Assembly: GCF_002838835.1 (NCBI RefSeq)
Contig: NZ_NHPP01000005.1
Location: 124,001-188,000, forward strand
Source: Siphonobacter sp. SORGH_AS_0500
GTDB taxonomy: Bacteria; Bacteroidota; Bacteroidia; Cytophagales; Spirosomataceae
Direction: 5' to 3'
DNA length: 64,000 bases
In this document: positions 1 to 8,675 of the stretch, one piece after another
Numbering within the stretch: the first letter of the stretch is position 1
Layout: every line of letters begins with the position of its first letter
Translations under genes and position numbers: made by a program
Notes under the pieces: model-generated
Databases searched by the model: none
Seen by the model: only the letters and a program-made list of their open reading frames with translations
Told to the model about the DNA's origin: nothing

Positions 1-394
1 GCGGGACACAATAATCCCAAAAGAATTGAAATCTTTAGTATTTCTACGGAATTGCAGAGGTGAATACCGAATCTTGTTTATCAAAGACAAAGGGGTTCCT
101 GTTATGCTTTCACTCCCTTCGTTCGGCAGGTGTTTGTATTCCTACTACCTATTATTTCGCGTTAGTAACGCAAACGTCTCTCCTCTTACCTTTCGACTCT
201 CAACTGGTGATGATTTCAGAAGCCAGGACTCGCATCAGATTCCGACGATTATCAATTTTAGAAGATCCTTTAACCGATTGGACATTTTCTTATAGAAAAA
301 ATTCTATAAGGAAGATCATATAACTTTTCTCCTGAAGTTTGTATTTCTTGCAGGAAAATTAGCATCACTCCAACTGCATTTTCTGGCTTCGCCT
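1..394. other. Intergenic leader, no gene supported
   Basis: I find no convincing gene here. Two overlapping short reading frames exist on the plus strand, but neither resembles a protein I know. The one structure I see is a perfect inverted repeat with 9-base arms at 289-297 and 302-310, about 85 bases before the TonB receptor start. It could be an operator or a short hairpin in the leader. Confidence 0.5.
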
Positions 395-2797
395 ATGAAA
401 TATATTTACTTATTTTTTCTACTCTTTACCCATGCTACGTTTGCCCAAAATCTAACGCAAACCGTACGTGGTCGCGTGGTAGACGCCGAAACCAAATCCG
501 CCTTGCCCGGAGCAAGCTTTCGAGTCATGCAGGACTCCAGCTCGGGGGCTGGTGTCATTACCGACCCGGAAGGATACTTCAAATTGACCAATATACCCGT
601 TGGCCGTCGCTCTTTTCGGGTTTCCTGCGTGGGCTATAACGCCAAACAAATCAGCAACTTGATTGTAGTCAGCGGCAAAGAAACTGTTTTGGCCATTGAG
701 CTGGAAAGTAATACCCAACAATTGCGGGAAGTACGGGTAAGTGGCCGAACCACGCCCAAAAATGAGATGGCCTTACTCAGCTCTCAACCTTTTTCAGTGG
801 AAGAAACGGGGCGTTATGCCGCCAGCCGGGATGATCCCGCCCGGATGGCTTCCAACTTCGCGGGCGTACAGGGTTCTGACGACTCGCGTAATGATATTGT
901 CATTCGGGGTAACTCTCCTCAGGGCTTGCTTTGGCGGCTGGAAGGCGTTAACATTCCTAATCCCAGCCATTTTGTCATTCCGGGCAGCCAGGGCGGTTCG
1001 GTTACCATGCTGAATAGTAAAACCCTGGGAAATTCTGAATTTTTTACCGGAGCCTTTCCCGCTGAATACGGCAATGCCTTGGCGGGTGTCTTTGACCTGA
1101 GCCTTCGCTCGGGTAATAATGAAAAAACAGAAGGAACACTTCAAGCAGGTCTTTTGGGTTTGGAGGGAGTGCTGGAAGGGCCTATTTCCCGGAAAAATCG
1201 TTCTTCCTTTCTGGTAGCCTATCGTTATTCTACACTTGATGTTTTTCAGAAATTAGGTATTCAGATTGGCACTTCTGCCGTACCTAACTATCAGGATTTA
1301 ACCTTCAAACTCAATTTCCCAACGGCTAAAGCCGGAACGTTCTCGGTGTTTGGGATAGGAGGCACTAGTGCTATTAACATTGTCGTTTCGAAGAATGAGG
1401 ATTTGCAGGAAGATTTATACGCCGACAAAGACCGTGATCAGTACTTCCGTTCATCGAGTTATACCATCGGCGTGAAACACGACTTCCCGATTAATGCAAC
1501 GACCTATCTGCGAACCATCTTTTCGCACAGTCGCCTGCGAAGCTGGGCTAATCACGACCTGATTGATTACACGGCCTCTGGACAGATGATAGGGAAGCAC
1601 TACAGCATGGGGTATGATTTCAAAGATGCCCGTAGTTCCATTAATTCAATCTTAACTAAAAAATTAACTTCCTCAACTACCCTTAAAACGGGTGTCTTTC
1701 TGGATCGGTTTGGTTACAGTGACGTTGATAGCATTTTACGGGAACAGCCACGTTTTCCAGTTTCTTACTGGGAACGACGCTGGGATTATGCTACCTCGGC
1801 CTGGCTTGTGCAGCCCTTTGCTCAGGTAAAAGTGAAAGCCAGCGAACGATTAACCGTTACCGCCGGAATAAACGCTTTAGTTTATACGTTAAATTCCAAT
1901 TCCAAAGGGCTTGATCCCAGAGCGGGACTTCAGTATACCTTCAATGATAAAGAATCGCTGAGTTTAGCCTATGGCATGCACCATCAGACGCAGGCGAGTT
2001 ATACTTACTTTATTCAAAAACCGCTGGGGAATCAATATTCACGTTATAACGAACATATGGGGCTAACCCGCAATCAGCATTGGGTATTAGGGTATAATCG
2101 TCGCCTGAGTGAAACCTGGCACCTGAAAGCCGAAACCTATTACCAGCGATTGGCTAAGATTCCGGTTTCCGTTCTTTCGACTTCTTCGTTTTCTTTACTC
2201 AATCAGGGCTCTACTTTTAGCAGAGCCTTCCCGGATTCTCTCGAAAATACGGGCGTGGGTTACAATGTCGGCGTTGAGTTAACCCTTGAAAAGCAGTTTA
2301 GTAAGAATTATTACGCACTGTTTACGGCTTCGCTATACGATTCAAAATACCGGGCGAATGATCAGGTCTGGCGAAATACAGATTATAACGGTCGCTTTGC
2401 CCTTAATGCCCTGGCGGGCGGCGAATGGCCCGTGGGCAAACGCAAACGTACGACGTTACTGGCAGGCGGAAAAGTAACCTGGGCCGGAGGCCGACGTTAT
2501 GGACCGCTGAATGTAGAGGCTTCACTTTTGCAACGTGAGGTCGTTTTTCAGGATGCTTTGCGTAATACCCAGCAATTTCCCAATTACTTTCGAATGGATC
2601 TGAAATTAGGTTTCCGAAAAAACGCCTTAGGGCTTAATCATGAGCTCGGCATTGATCTCATCAACATCAGCAGCAGAAAAAATGTGCTGGGTGTTACCTT
2701 CGTCCCAATCCCCGGAGCAGCTCCTTCAGAGAGTTATTTAAAGCGGCAGTATCAACTGGGCTTTTTACCGCTGTTTTACTACAAAGTTGACTTCTAA
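395..2797 (+). CDS. TonB-dependent outer membrane receptor with N-terminal carboxypeptidase-like domain
   Basis: Outer membrane active transporter of 800 residues, energised by TonB; the substrate is not predictable. Residues 1-18 form a signal peptide ending FAQ. A carboxypeptidase-regulatory-like beta-sandwich follows at about 24-105 (GRVVDAETKSALPGASF). The plug at about 125-235 contains the typical IVIRGNSPQGLLWRLEGV stretch, and the rest is a 22-strand-type barrel ending in the terminal aromatic residue (KVDF) used for barrel insertion. The plug lacks the SusC-type YGSRAANGVI motif and no SusD gene follows, so it is not a glycan importer of that class. It stands alone, with a hairpin terminator 245 bases downstream. 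The ATG at 395 gives a clean signal peptide. Family call is firm, substrate unknown. Confidence 0.9.
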   Translation: MKYIYLFFLLFTHATFAQNLTQTVRGRVVDAETKSALPGASFRVMQDSSSGAGVITDPEGYFKLTNIPVGRRSFRVSCVGYNAKQISNLIVVSGKETVLAIELESNTQQLREVRVSGRTTPKNEMALLSSQPFSVEETGRYAASRDDPARMASNFAGVQGSDDSRNDIVIRGNSPQGLLWRLEGVNIPNPSHFVIPGSQGGSVTMLNSKTLGNSEFFTGAFPAEYGNALAGVFDLSLRSGNNEKTEGTLQAGLLGLEGVLEGPISRKNRSSFLVAYRYSTLDVFQKLGIQIGTSAVPNYQDLTFKLNFPTAKAGTFSVFGIGGTSAINIVVSKNEDLQEDLYADKDRDQYFRSSSYTIGVKHDFPINATTYLRTIFSHSRLRSWANHDLIDYTASGQMIGKHYSMGYDFKDARSSINSILTKKLTSSTTLKTGVFLDRFGYSDVDSILREQPRFPVSYWERRWDYATSAWLVQPFAQVKVKASERLTVTAGINALVYTLNSNSKGLDPRAGLQYTFNDKESLSLAYGMHHQTQASYTYFIQKPLGNQYSRYNEHMGLTRNQHWVLGYNRRLSETWHLKAETYYQRLAKIPVSVLSTSSFSLLNQGSTFSRAFPDSLENTGVGYNVGVELTLEKQFSKNYYALFTASLYDSKYRANDQVWRNTDYNGRFALNALAGGEWPVGKRKRTTLLAGGKVTWAGGRRYGPLNVEASLLQREVVFQDALRNTQQFPNYFRMDLKLGFRKNALGLNHELGIDLINISSRKNVLGVTFVPIPGAAPSESYLKRQYQLGFLPLFYYKVDF

Positions 2798-3211
2798 TGA
2801 TGCTCACCACACTATGCTATTCTCCCCATTAATGTGTAAATAAATGGTTGTAATACAGGCTTATTACCGTTTAAAACCGTCAAATAAATTCATTTCAATT
2901 TAAAAGATTAAGTTGATTTATTCCCTTTCTGGTACGCATAGCCCATCAATAATTTTGTGTTTATTTAATAAGTACCTAGTATTGGAAAATTTTTAGCCCA
3001 TTACCTTAAAACTTAATTCTTCTATGTATCCTCTACTATTACCAAAGCTGCTGGCTTCGCAGCATTGGCTTTTTTATTACCATAGGTTAATTCTCCTTTT
3101 TCTTCTATTTAAGAGGAACAAATCTATGTTCTAAAAACTAGCTTCTGGCTTTTTAAAACCTGATTCTATTAGTGATCAGGCTCATTTATCCTACCTCCTA
3201 CCACACCTTCC
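2798..3211. other. AT-rich intergenic region with one terminator-like hairpin
   Basis: This 414-base gap holds no gene I can support. It is strongly AT-rich up to about 3030. The only clear element is the terminator-like hairpin at 3042-3075. Confidence 0.5.
3042..3075 (+). terminator. Intrinsic terminator-like hairpin
   Basis: Arms at 3042-3051 and 3059-3068 pair over ten positions with one internal A-A mismatch. The loop has seven bases and is followed by C and six Ts. It lies 245 bases after the TonB receptor stop, so it may end a long 3-prime leader or shield the next gene. Confidence 0.55.
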
Positions 3212-3919
3212 ATGAAACACTTCTACGCCTTTCTGCTAACTCTGTTTTCGTATTCAGTGTTAGCCCAAATGAGTATAGGAACCTCGTATCCAGATCCTAG
3301 TGCTCAGTTTGAAATCAGCTCCATTGATAAGGGGCTTCTCATTCCGCGAGTAAGTTACGCGAACCGTCCGGGAAGTCCCGGTAAAAATCCGGCCGTTGCG
3401 GGTCTAATGATTTACCAAACCGACCACGAACCAGGTTTCTATGCGTACCATGAGAATGCCTGGGAAAAACTGGTTCGTCAATCTGAAATAACCACCCCCA
3501 GTTACTTTTCAGGCTTAAGAGTTAACCCTGAAAGTATTACATTGACAGGCTCTAACTTTGCCATAACTCCTATTGCCTTTGATTCCTTAATGTATTCAAA
3601 AGACATCCAGATTCTTGAGGATAAAACCTCAATTAAAGTAACCAAAGGAGGTATTTATCAGATTACCTATTCTATTACGCCTAGCTCATCAACAGGTCAT
3701 TTTTTTACGCATATTGTTATCAATAATAACATTGCACGTCAGTATTCCACTATGGGTTTGAGTTCTCGATTAAATACTAGCGGAAATCACATGATCAGAC
3801 TGGCGGCTAACTCAACGGTTAAGCTTGCTTTAGGAACAGGAATTATTCCCATCAGCGGTTCGGTTCACTTTATGGACGGGTTTCACGTCGCTTCATTTAC
3901 ATTAGTTAAACTCGATTGA
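3212..3919 (+). CDS. Secreted protein with probable C1q/BclA-like C-terminal domain
   Basis: A 235-residue exported protein with a signal peptide ending VLAQ at residue 19. The segment at about 20-90 (DKGLLIPRVS, then GLMIYQTDHEPGFYAYHENAWEKL) matches the N-terminal module of many Bacteroidota surface and tail-fibre-like proteins. Residues about 105-235 alternate hydrophobic strands (IKVTKGGIYQITYSI, MIRLAANSTVKLAL, ASFTLVKLD) in the pattern of C1q/TNF-like jelly-roll domains, which form trimers and bind surfaces or ligands. No catalytic motif is visible. The fold assignment is a pattern judgement, and the role is unknown. It is monocistronic. Confidence 0.6.
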   Translation: MKHFYAFLLTLFSYSVLAQMSIGTSYPDPSAQFEISSIDKGLLIPRVSYANRPGSPGKNPAVAGLMIYQTDHEPGFYAYHENAWEKLVRQSEITTPSYFSGLRVNPESITLTGSNFAITPIAFDSLMYSKDIQILEDKTSIKVTKGGIYQITYSITPSSSTGHFFTHIVINNNIARQYSTMGLSSRLNTSGNHMIRLAANSTVKLALGTGIIPISGSVHFMDGFHVASFTLVKLD

Positions 3920-4090
3920 TTGAAGTACATATACTTATGAGTATATCAAAAATTAATTGATATTTGATTGTATGTATATTTTTACAATCATTTCAATATG
4001 AATAAAAAAATATATTAATTTTTTAACTATTGATGAACTAGCAAAATAAATAATCTATAAATACGTCTAAGCCGTCTTTTTTTAACGGAT

Positions 4091-4131
4091 AAATAGTGAC
4101 TTTAAGGTCTTGAATATTAAAGTCACTATTT
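4091..4131. promoter_or_regulatory. Perfect 15-bp inverted repeat overlapping a promoter
   Basis: Arms at 4091-4105 and 4117-4131 are exact reverse complements separated by 11 bases. The candidate -33 TTG lies in the loop, and the -7 element starts at the last base of the right arm. A repressor or activator site is the simplest reading; a terminator is less likely because the following T-rich run belongs to the promoter element. Confidence 0.5.
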
Positions 4132-4138
4132 ATTTTTG
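4110..4138 (+). promoter_or_regulatory. Bacteroidota-type promoter for the gene at 4169
   Basis: TTG at 4110-4112, an 18-base spacer and TATTTTTG at 4131-4138 fit the TTG-N17-19-TAnnTTTG consensus. Transcription would begin near 4145, leaving a leader of about 25 bases before the ATG. Confidence 0.6.
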
Positions 4139-4168
4139 TAACCCACTAAGTATTTGCCGCCACTTCTA

Positions 4169-4672
4169 ATGAAAAAATTAGTACTGTCCTTGTGCCTTCT
4201 TTGGGCATTTGGAAACGCTTCTGCACAAGTATCTGCTTCCGCTTCCCCCGTGCCTAAAAATTTTTGTAATGAGTTTGTCAGAACCGTTGCCAGCGGATAT
4301 ATTAAACTAGCTGACTTTCAAATCTTTGATCAGGATCAGAACCCCATTTATCTTACGATCAGGAAGAATAAAAACGAATACATATGGTATTTGAAGTTAG
4401 CTGCTCATGGTTGCATCAAATCAACGGATAAAGCCTATTTCGTTTTTGAAGGAGGGAGTCAGTATTCGCTTAAAATGATGGATAAGATGGATTGTAAAGG
4501 AAACGTATCCTATGACTTATCGGAACGAGAAAATCAACCCATCCTGGTCGCTTTTTTAACGAAAAGACTAACGCAATACCGGCTTTATTCGGAGCATGAG
4601 TCATTCGTATCTGTCATCCCTCAGCAGACCGCAGATAACATCCTTGGTGTCTTCAAATGCATGGGTTGGTAA
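4169..4672 (+). CDS. Small secreted protein of unknown function
   Basis: I do not recognise this family. The protein has 167 residues with a signal peptide (MKKLVLSLCLLWAFGNASAQ). The mature part has four cysteines (contexts NFCNEF, HGCIKS, MDCKGN, FKCMGW), so two disulfides in the periplasm or outside the cell are plausible. No enzyme motif is visible. I chose the ATG at 4169 over an in-frame TTG at 4154 because it begins a textbook signal peptide and sits just after a good promoter. Confidence 0.65.
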   Translation: MKKLVLSLCLLWAFGNASAQVSASASPVPKNFCNEFVRTVASGYIKLADFQIFDQDQNPIYLTIRKNKNEYIWYLKLAAHGCIKSTDKAYFVFEGGSQYSLKMMDKMDCKGNVSYDLSERENQPILVAFLTKRLTQYRLYSEHESFVSVIPQQTADNILGVFKCMGW

Positions 4673-4949
4673 GCGGGCCGTAAACTAGTTGCTTGTTTTT
4701 AAAACCCATCTGGCTTCGTGAACCAAACCTAGCCCGCTCTAGCTGAGCGGTTGACCGGAAGACTTGGTGCTTGCGAAAACCTCTTCATGTAAGTGGATTT
4801 TCCCCTTTTAATGAATAGATTGCTCATTCATTAAATAGCTTTTTCTCAATAGCTTATTCGGGAAGCTATGATTAGTAATGATTCAATCTTTGTTGACACC
4901 GTCATTTCCATTCTGAATTTCGGTTTCATTTACTCTAATTCTCCATTTG

Positions 4950-5357
4950 ATGAAAAACACGCGTCGTACCTTTCTTGCTAGTTCTCTTACCTTGGCCGCT
5001 GGAACTGCCGTAACGATGGCCGCCCCCGTTCATACGGAGAAAGCCAAATATCCCCTCGTTCACCACGTTTTCTTCTGGCTTAAAAACCCAGGTTCCGTCG
5101 CTGATCGTGATAAGATCATTGCGGGTTTGAAAACCTTGAGAAAGATTGAAGCGATTAAGGAATTACGCATTGGAATCGTGGCAAATACGGAAAAACGCGA
5201 TGTAGTAGACCAAAGCTGGGCGGTTTCTGAACTTATGTTTTTTGAAAACGAGAAAGATCAGGCCAGCTACCAGACGCACCCCATTCACCAGCAATTCATC
5301 AAAGATTGCAGTGCCCTCTGGGACAAAGTAGTGGTTTACGATGCGATTGATGTATAA
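4950..5357 (+). CDS. Dabb (stress-responsive alpha/beta barrel) family protein with Tat-like signal
   Basis: A 135-residue protein. The N-terminus MKNTRRTFLASSL carries a twin-arginine-type motif, and cleavage near AAP would release a periplasmic domain. The mature part (LVHHVFFWLKNPG, then KTLRKIEAIKELRIG and HPIHQQFIKDC) matches the Dabb fold, a dimeric ferredoxin-like barrel. Members have varied or unknown roles, so no reaction is claimed. ATG at 4950 is preferred to TTG at 4947. It converges on the GH30 gene, and the two share a terminator. Confidence 0.8.
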   Translation: MKNTRRTFLASSLTLAAGTAVTMAAPVHTEKAKYPLVHHVFFWLKNPGSVADRDKIIAGLKTLRKIEAIKELRIGIVANTEKRDVVDQSWAVSELMFFENEKDQASYQTHPIHQQFIKDCSALWDKVVVYDAIDV

Positions 5358-5360
5358 AGA

Positions 5361-5396
5361 AAAAGGCTCGGGATTTTGAAATTCCGAGCCTTTTTT
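5361..5396. terminator. Bidirectional terminator between convergent genes
   Basis: A hairpin with GGCTCGG/CCGAGCC arms is flanked by an A-run on the left and a T-run (5391-5396) on the right. It can end both the Dabb gene and the GH30 gene. Confidence 0.8.
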
Positions 5397-5409
5397 ACGC
5401 ATTCACTTT

Positions 5410-6912
5410 TTACTCAGTCACTAAAGTAACTATACTTTGGGGAGCGATAGACAAGTCCGACGAGGAAACCTTCGCCACAGCCATATCCTGCGATGGAGAA
5501 GTAGTATAACTTTTCGAAAACTTCAGTGAGGCAGGCTTATCAAGCTGTAGTTTAAATGCTTCGTTGGAAGGATTAATGACCACCAGAACGACTTTACCAT
5601 TCTTGTTTTTATAAGCCGAAACCAGCACCTCCTCCTGATTCGTTTCCGTCGATGCTTTGATTCGAGTGGCCTGAGGACGGATGAAACGGCTGTATTGACC
5701 TAATGCCCAAAGCATTTTGGAGTCGTAATACTTACCTTCTTTCTCATTCCGATCCACGTAGACTAATCCATCTTTGTAATCGTAACAGCTTAATGCCAAC
5801 CACCAGTGCCAGGCCGAGGCCTGAGCGTTTACCAGATCATTATGGATCACTTTGGCGATGTATAAAGCCGGAGTGATTCCTAAATCACGGCCCTGGGCAT
5901 TGAGTTCTCCTTCGTTATCCCCCAGAATACAATACTCTGACATCCAGTAACCCACGCCGGGTTTAAGTGCCGCAGCCAACTGTTTTCTTTTCTCGACAGC
6001 CTTAGCATAAGGCGAAGTTGTGAAGTAACTATGCCCTGAAATGGCAGGAACCAGATTCGGCAGGTTACCCACGTAATTGGCTGAGCCTTTCGTAAAAAAA
6101 TCCGCGATCTGGTTCTGGCGTCCTTTTCGGTTATGCTCCGAGTACAGGTAATCAATCTGTCCGGCCTCAGCGATGGAGATTTTTGTAGGCAGTTTGGCCT
6201 TCAGCAAAGCCTTACTTAATGATCGGGTAATGCCCGCAATATCCGTATTAAAGAAAGGTGTTCCTTCCTGTCCTCCGTCGCTCCAGTCCCACTGCGGTTC
6301 ATTCACGGGACTTACGTATTGAAAAAGAACCCCCGTTTTCTTTTTCACTCCTTTGATGGTTTCGGCTAGAAAATCGGCGAACTTATCGAAGTTGGCAGAA
6401 TCTAAATTAGGCTGCTTGTTAGTAGCAAAGCCCTTATGATTTTTGGTTAACTGAACCGGCGGACTGTTGGTGAAAGCCAGAAAGGACTGAACGCCGCGTT
6501 TCTTAGCCGCTTCCAGCAACCAGAGTTGCCCCTGTTGTTTGTTCCAGTTGTAGCTTCCATCATCCTGTAAGAAGCCTTCGGCCCTACGCCATTCGTCCCG
6601 GATACCGCTTTCTTTTCCCTGCTCGGCAGTTCCGGCTCCGATGTTGAATCGCCAGAGCGAAAGACCAATGCCCTTAGGTTGACCCGTAGCCGTAGTTTCC
6701 GTTGAAAAAAGTAAATCAGCAATGGCTTCTTTCTGAGTCTCAGGCCAGTTCCCTATGAATTGTCCAGACCAGGCATCCGAAGCTCCGAAGTGCTCCACCA
6801 CCTGATAACGCTGGTCGGGATCAATCTGGATGCGAATAGACTTTTCCTGCTGAGCAAAAGCGACGTTACCGCTTAAAAATAATCCGAGGATAGGTATAAC
6901 AATACGTTTCAT
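5410..6912 (-). CDS. Glycoside hydrolase family 30 enzyme, possible endo-beta-1,6-galactanase
   Basis: A 500-residue exported glycosidase with a signal peptide ending AFAQ at residue 21. The body is a (beta/alpha)8 clan-A fold starting RYQVVEHFGASDAW, with a beta-rich side domain at the C-terminus. The predicted acid/base is Glu205 in SPVNEPQW and the nucleophile is Glu326 in YWMSEYC, the retaining pair of GH30. Family members cleave beta-1,6-galactan, beta-1,6-glucan, xylan or glucosylceramide. The subfamily cannot be fixed by eye; galactanase is suggested by the GH43 galactanase elsewhere in the window. It is the last gene of the PUL, behind a terminator-like hairpin that probably lowers its expression relative to susD. 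Confidence 0.85.
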   Translation of the reverse strand: MKRIVIPILGLFLSGNVAFAQQEKSIRIQIDPDQRYQVVEHFGASDAWSGQFIGNWPETQKEAIADLLFSTETTATGQPKGIGLSLWRFNIGAGTAEQGKESGIRDEWRRAEGFLQDDGSYNWNKQQGQLWLLEAAKKRGVQSFLAFTNSPPVQLTKNHKGFATNKQPNLDSANFDKFADFLAETIKGVKKKTGVLFQYVSPVNEPQWDWSDGGQEGTPFFNTDIAGITRSLSKALLKAKLPTKISIAEAGQIDYLYSEHNRKGRQNQIADFFTKGSANYVGNLPNLVPAISGHSYFTTSPYAKAVEKRKQLAAALKPGVGYWMSEYCILGDNEGELNAQGRDLGITPALYIAKVIHNDLVNAQASAWHWWLALSCYDYKDGLVYVDRNEKEGKYYDSKMLWALGQYSRFIRPQATRIKASTETNQEEVLVSAYKNKNGKVVLVVINPSNEAFKLQLDKPASLKFSKSYTTSPSQDMAVAKVSSSDLSIAPQSIVTLVTE

Positions 6913-6938
6913 AAGGGGATGAGAAGAAAGGTTTGATG

Positions 6939-6969
6939 AAAAAATCCCGGTGAAGTTACCTCCACCGGG
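6939..6969 (-). terminator. Hairpin terminator between susD and the GH30 gene
   Basis: On the minus strand, a stem CCCGGTG/CACCGGG (6946-6969) is followed by a run of six Us (6939-6944). It sits in the 68-base gap after SusD and may act as a partial terminator that makes SusC/SusD more abundant than the hydrolase. Confidence 0.7.
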
Positions 6970-6980
6970 ACAAAGAAAGA

Positions 6981-8663
6981 TTAATACCCGGGATTTTGCT
7001 CCAGTTTGTTATTGGAAGCCTGAATTTCAGCCCGTGGAATGGGTAACCAGTATTGCTTGTCGGTAAAAGCACGACCGGTTAAGGCTACTTTCTTACTGTA
7101 GGTATAATTCGTACCGCTCTTATTGATGTCAATGCCGTAAGCAGGAACATTCTCTACGGTTGAAGCCGTCTTCCAGCGACGAACGTCATAGAAACGATGC
7201 TCTTCGAAAGCTAATTCGATCCGGCGTTCATTGCGAATTCGCTCCCGCATCTGAGCCTGCGTCAGCCCCGTTGGTAAAGCAGGCATGCCTACGCCCGTCC
7301 GCTGACGGACGGCATTAACGGCTGCGTAAACCGAGGCATCTGGGCCGCTGGCTTCGTTTTGTGCTTCGGCGTAATTAAGCAGGATTTCGGCATAACGGAA
7401 GTAAATCCAGGTCTGCGTTCCGGCAACGTCCCAGGGGTTATCAATCGGCAGGTTATCATTCATGAATTTCTTCAGGTAATAACCCGTCTTAGACGTATTC
7501 CAGTTGGATGGGCCATCCTTGCTGTCTTTTCCGCCAGGGGTGAACGTCTGAACCGTGCTGTTGCGGTAAGGAGCGTCGTTATAGAGAATCGTCGCATAAA
7601 AACGTGGATCGCGGTTGGCATACGGACGGCTAGGATTATAGCTCGTATTGGCATCCGTAATACGGGTTCCGTCCATCATTTCATAGTCATCCACCAGGTT
7701 TTGCAAAGGCACGTTACCACCCCAGGCATTGTAACTATTCGGACCATTCGAAATTTCCAGACACACGTGGCGGGCTCCCTGAGCGTATACCCGGCTGAAA
7801 ATAATTTCCGAGTTATCGTTCGTTAAAAACAGGTTACCGTAGCCTCCGGTGTATAAACTATACTTGCCTAAGTCCATTACCGCTTTGGCAGCCGAAGCAG
7901 CCGAAGCCCAGGTGGCGGCATTTTCATACAAGGGACTAGCTCCGTATAAAAGTAATCGTGACTTAAGGGCCAGAGCGGCACCTTTGGTAGCCCGACCTAA
8001 AGCCCAGCTTCCGCCATTTGACAAGGGTAAGTCAGCGGCAGCGGCATCCAGCTCGGCAACGGCATAATCAATACCTGCTTTAATGGAAGAGCGATTAAAC
8101 AACTCCTGACTGGTCAGGTCATCGCTGATCTGGAAAACTTTGTCGCCTACCAGTACGGCCTTACCATAGTTACGAATCAGATCATGATAGCGGAAAGCCC
8201 GGATGAAACGAAGTTCGGCTTTGATCTGACGTTTACGAGCTGCCGACATCGGTAACTGCTCAATGTTCGCCAGAGCGTAGTTAATTTCCCGAATACTGCG
8301 GTAACTCCGGCTCCAGAACGTTCCGGCAATACCCGTGTTTTCAGGAGCGATTTGTCCCCGCTGAATGAGCCAGGTATTATCATCGTTATTATAGATGGAT
8401 TCATCCGTCAGCGACGACCACATGGCGTACTCGAACCCCCGACCAAAACCCGGAGGCGTTCCTTCGGCTTCCTTATCAGTCAGGCGAACCCCCATGTAAC
8501 GATTCACCACATAGGCTTCAAAAAGCACAGAATCCGATAGAATAGCCGCATCCGAAACCCGATCCGTAGGAACGATACTTAGAAAATCCTGCTTACACGA
8601 GCTTACCATCGACCCCAGAGCCAGTAATGCCGCTAACAGTTTGGTTGATTTTATATTTTTCAT
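6981..8663 (-). CDS. SusD/RagB-family outer membrane glycan-binding lipoprotein (PUL 1)
   Basis: Surface lipoprotein of 560 residues that caps the SusC channel and binds oligosaccharides. The signal ends in the lipobox MVSSC followed by KQDFLS. The body has SusD hallmarks: AELRFIRAFRYHDLIRNYG in the TPR region, YAEILLNYAEAQNEASG and RIRNERRIELAFEEHR, and it ends LEQNPGY like most of the family. ATG at 8663 is chosen over an in-frame TTG at 8675; it lies 12 bases after the susC stop, so the two are co-transcribed. Confidence 0.95.
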   Translation of the reverse strand: MKNIKSTKLLAALLALGSMVSSCKQDFLSIVPTDRVSDAAILSDSVLFEAYVVNRYMGVRLTDKEAEGTPPGFGRGFEYAMWSSLTDESIYNNDDNTWLIQRGQIAPENTGIAGTFWSRSYRSIREINYALANIEQLPMSAARKRQIKAELRFIRAFRYHDLIRNYGKAVLVGDKVFQISDDLTSQELFNRSSIKAGIDYAVAELDAAAADLPLSNGGSWALGRATKGAALALKSRLLLYGASPLYENAATWASAASAAKAVMDLGKYSLYTGGYGNLFLTNDNSEIIFSRVYAQGARHVCLEISNGPNSYNAWGGNVPLQNLVDDYEMMDGTRITDANTSYNPSRPYANRDPRFYATILYNDAPYRNSTVQTFTPGGKDSKDGPSNWNTSKTGYYLKKFMNDNLPIDNPWDVAGTQTWIYFRYAEILLNYAEAQNEASGPDASVYAAVNAVRQRTGVGMPALPTGLTQAQMRERIRNERRIELAFEEHRFYDVRRWKTASTVENVPAYGIDINKSGTNYTYSKKVALTGRAFTDKQYWLPIPRAEIQASNNKLEQNPGY

Positions 8664-8675
8664 GATCAATCTCAA

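Noticed and set aside
26..323. Two overlapping short reading frames on the plus strand at the window start
   Set aside because: Neither resembles a known protein, and they overlap in different frames.
7359..7826. 155-residue open frame opposite the PUL 1 susD
   Set aside because: It lies wholly antisense to a clear SusD gene and has no recognisable domain; a codon-bias shadow.
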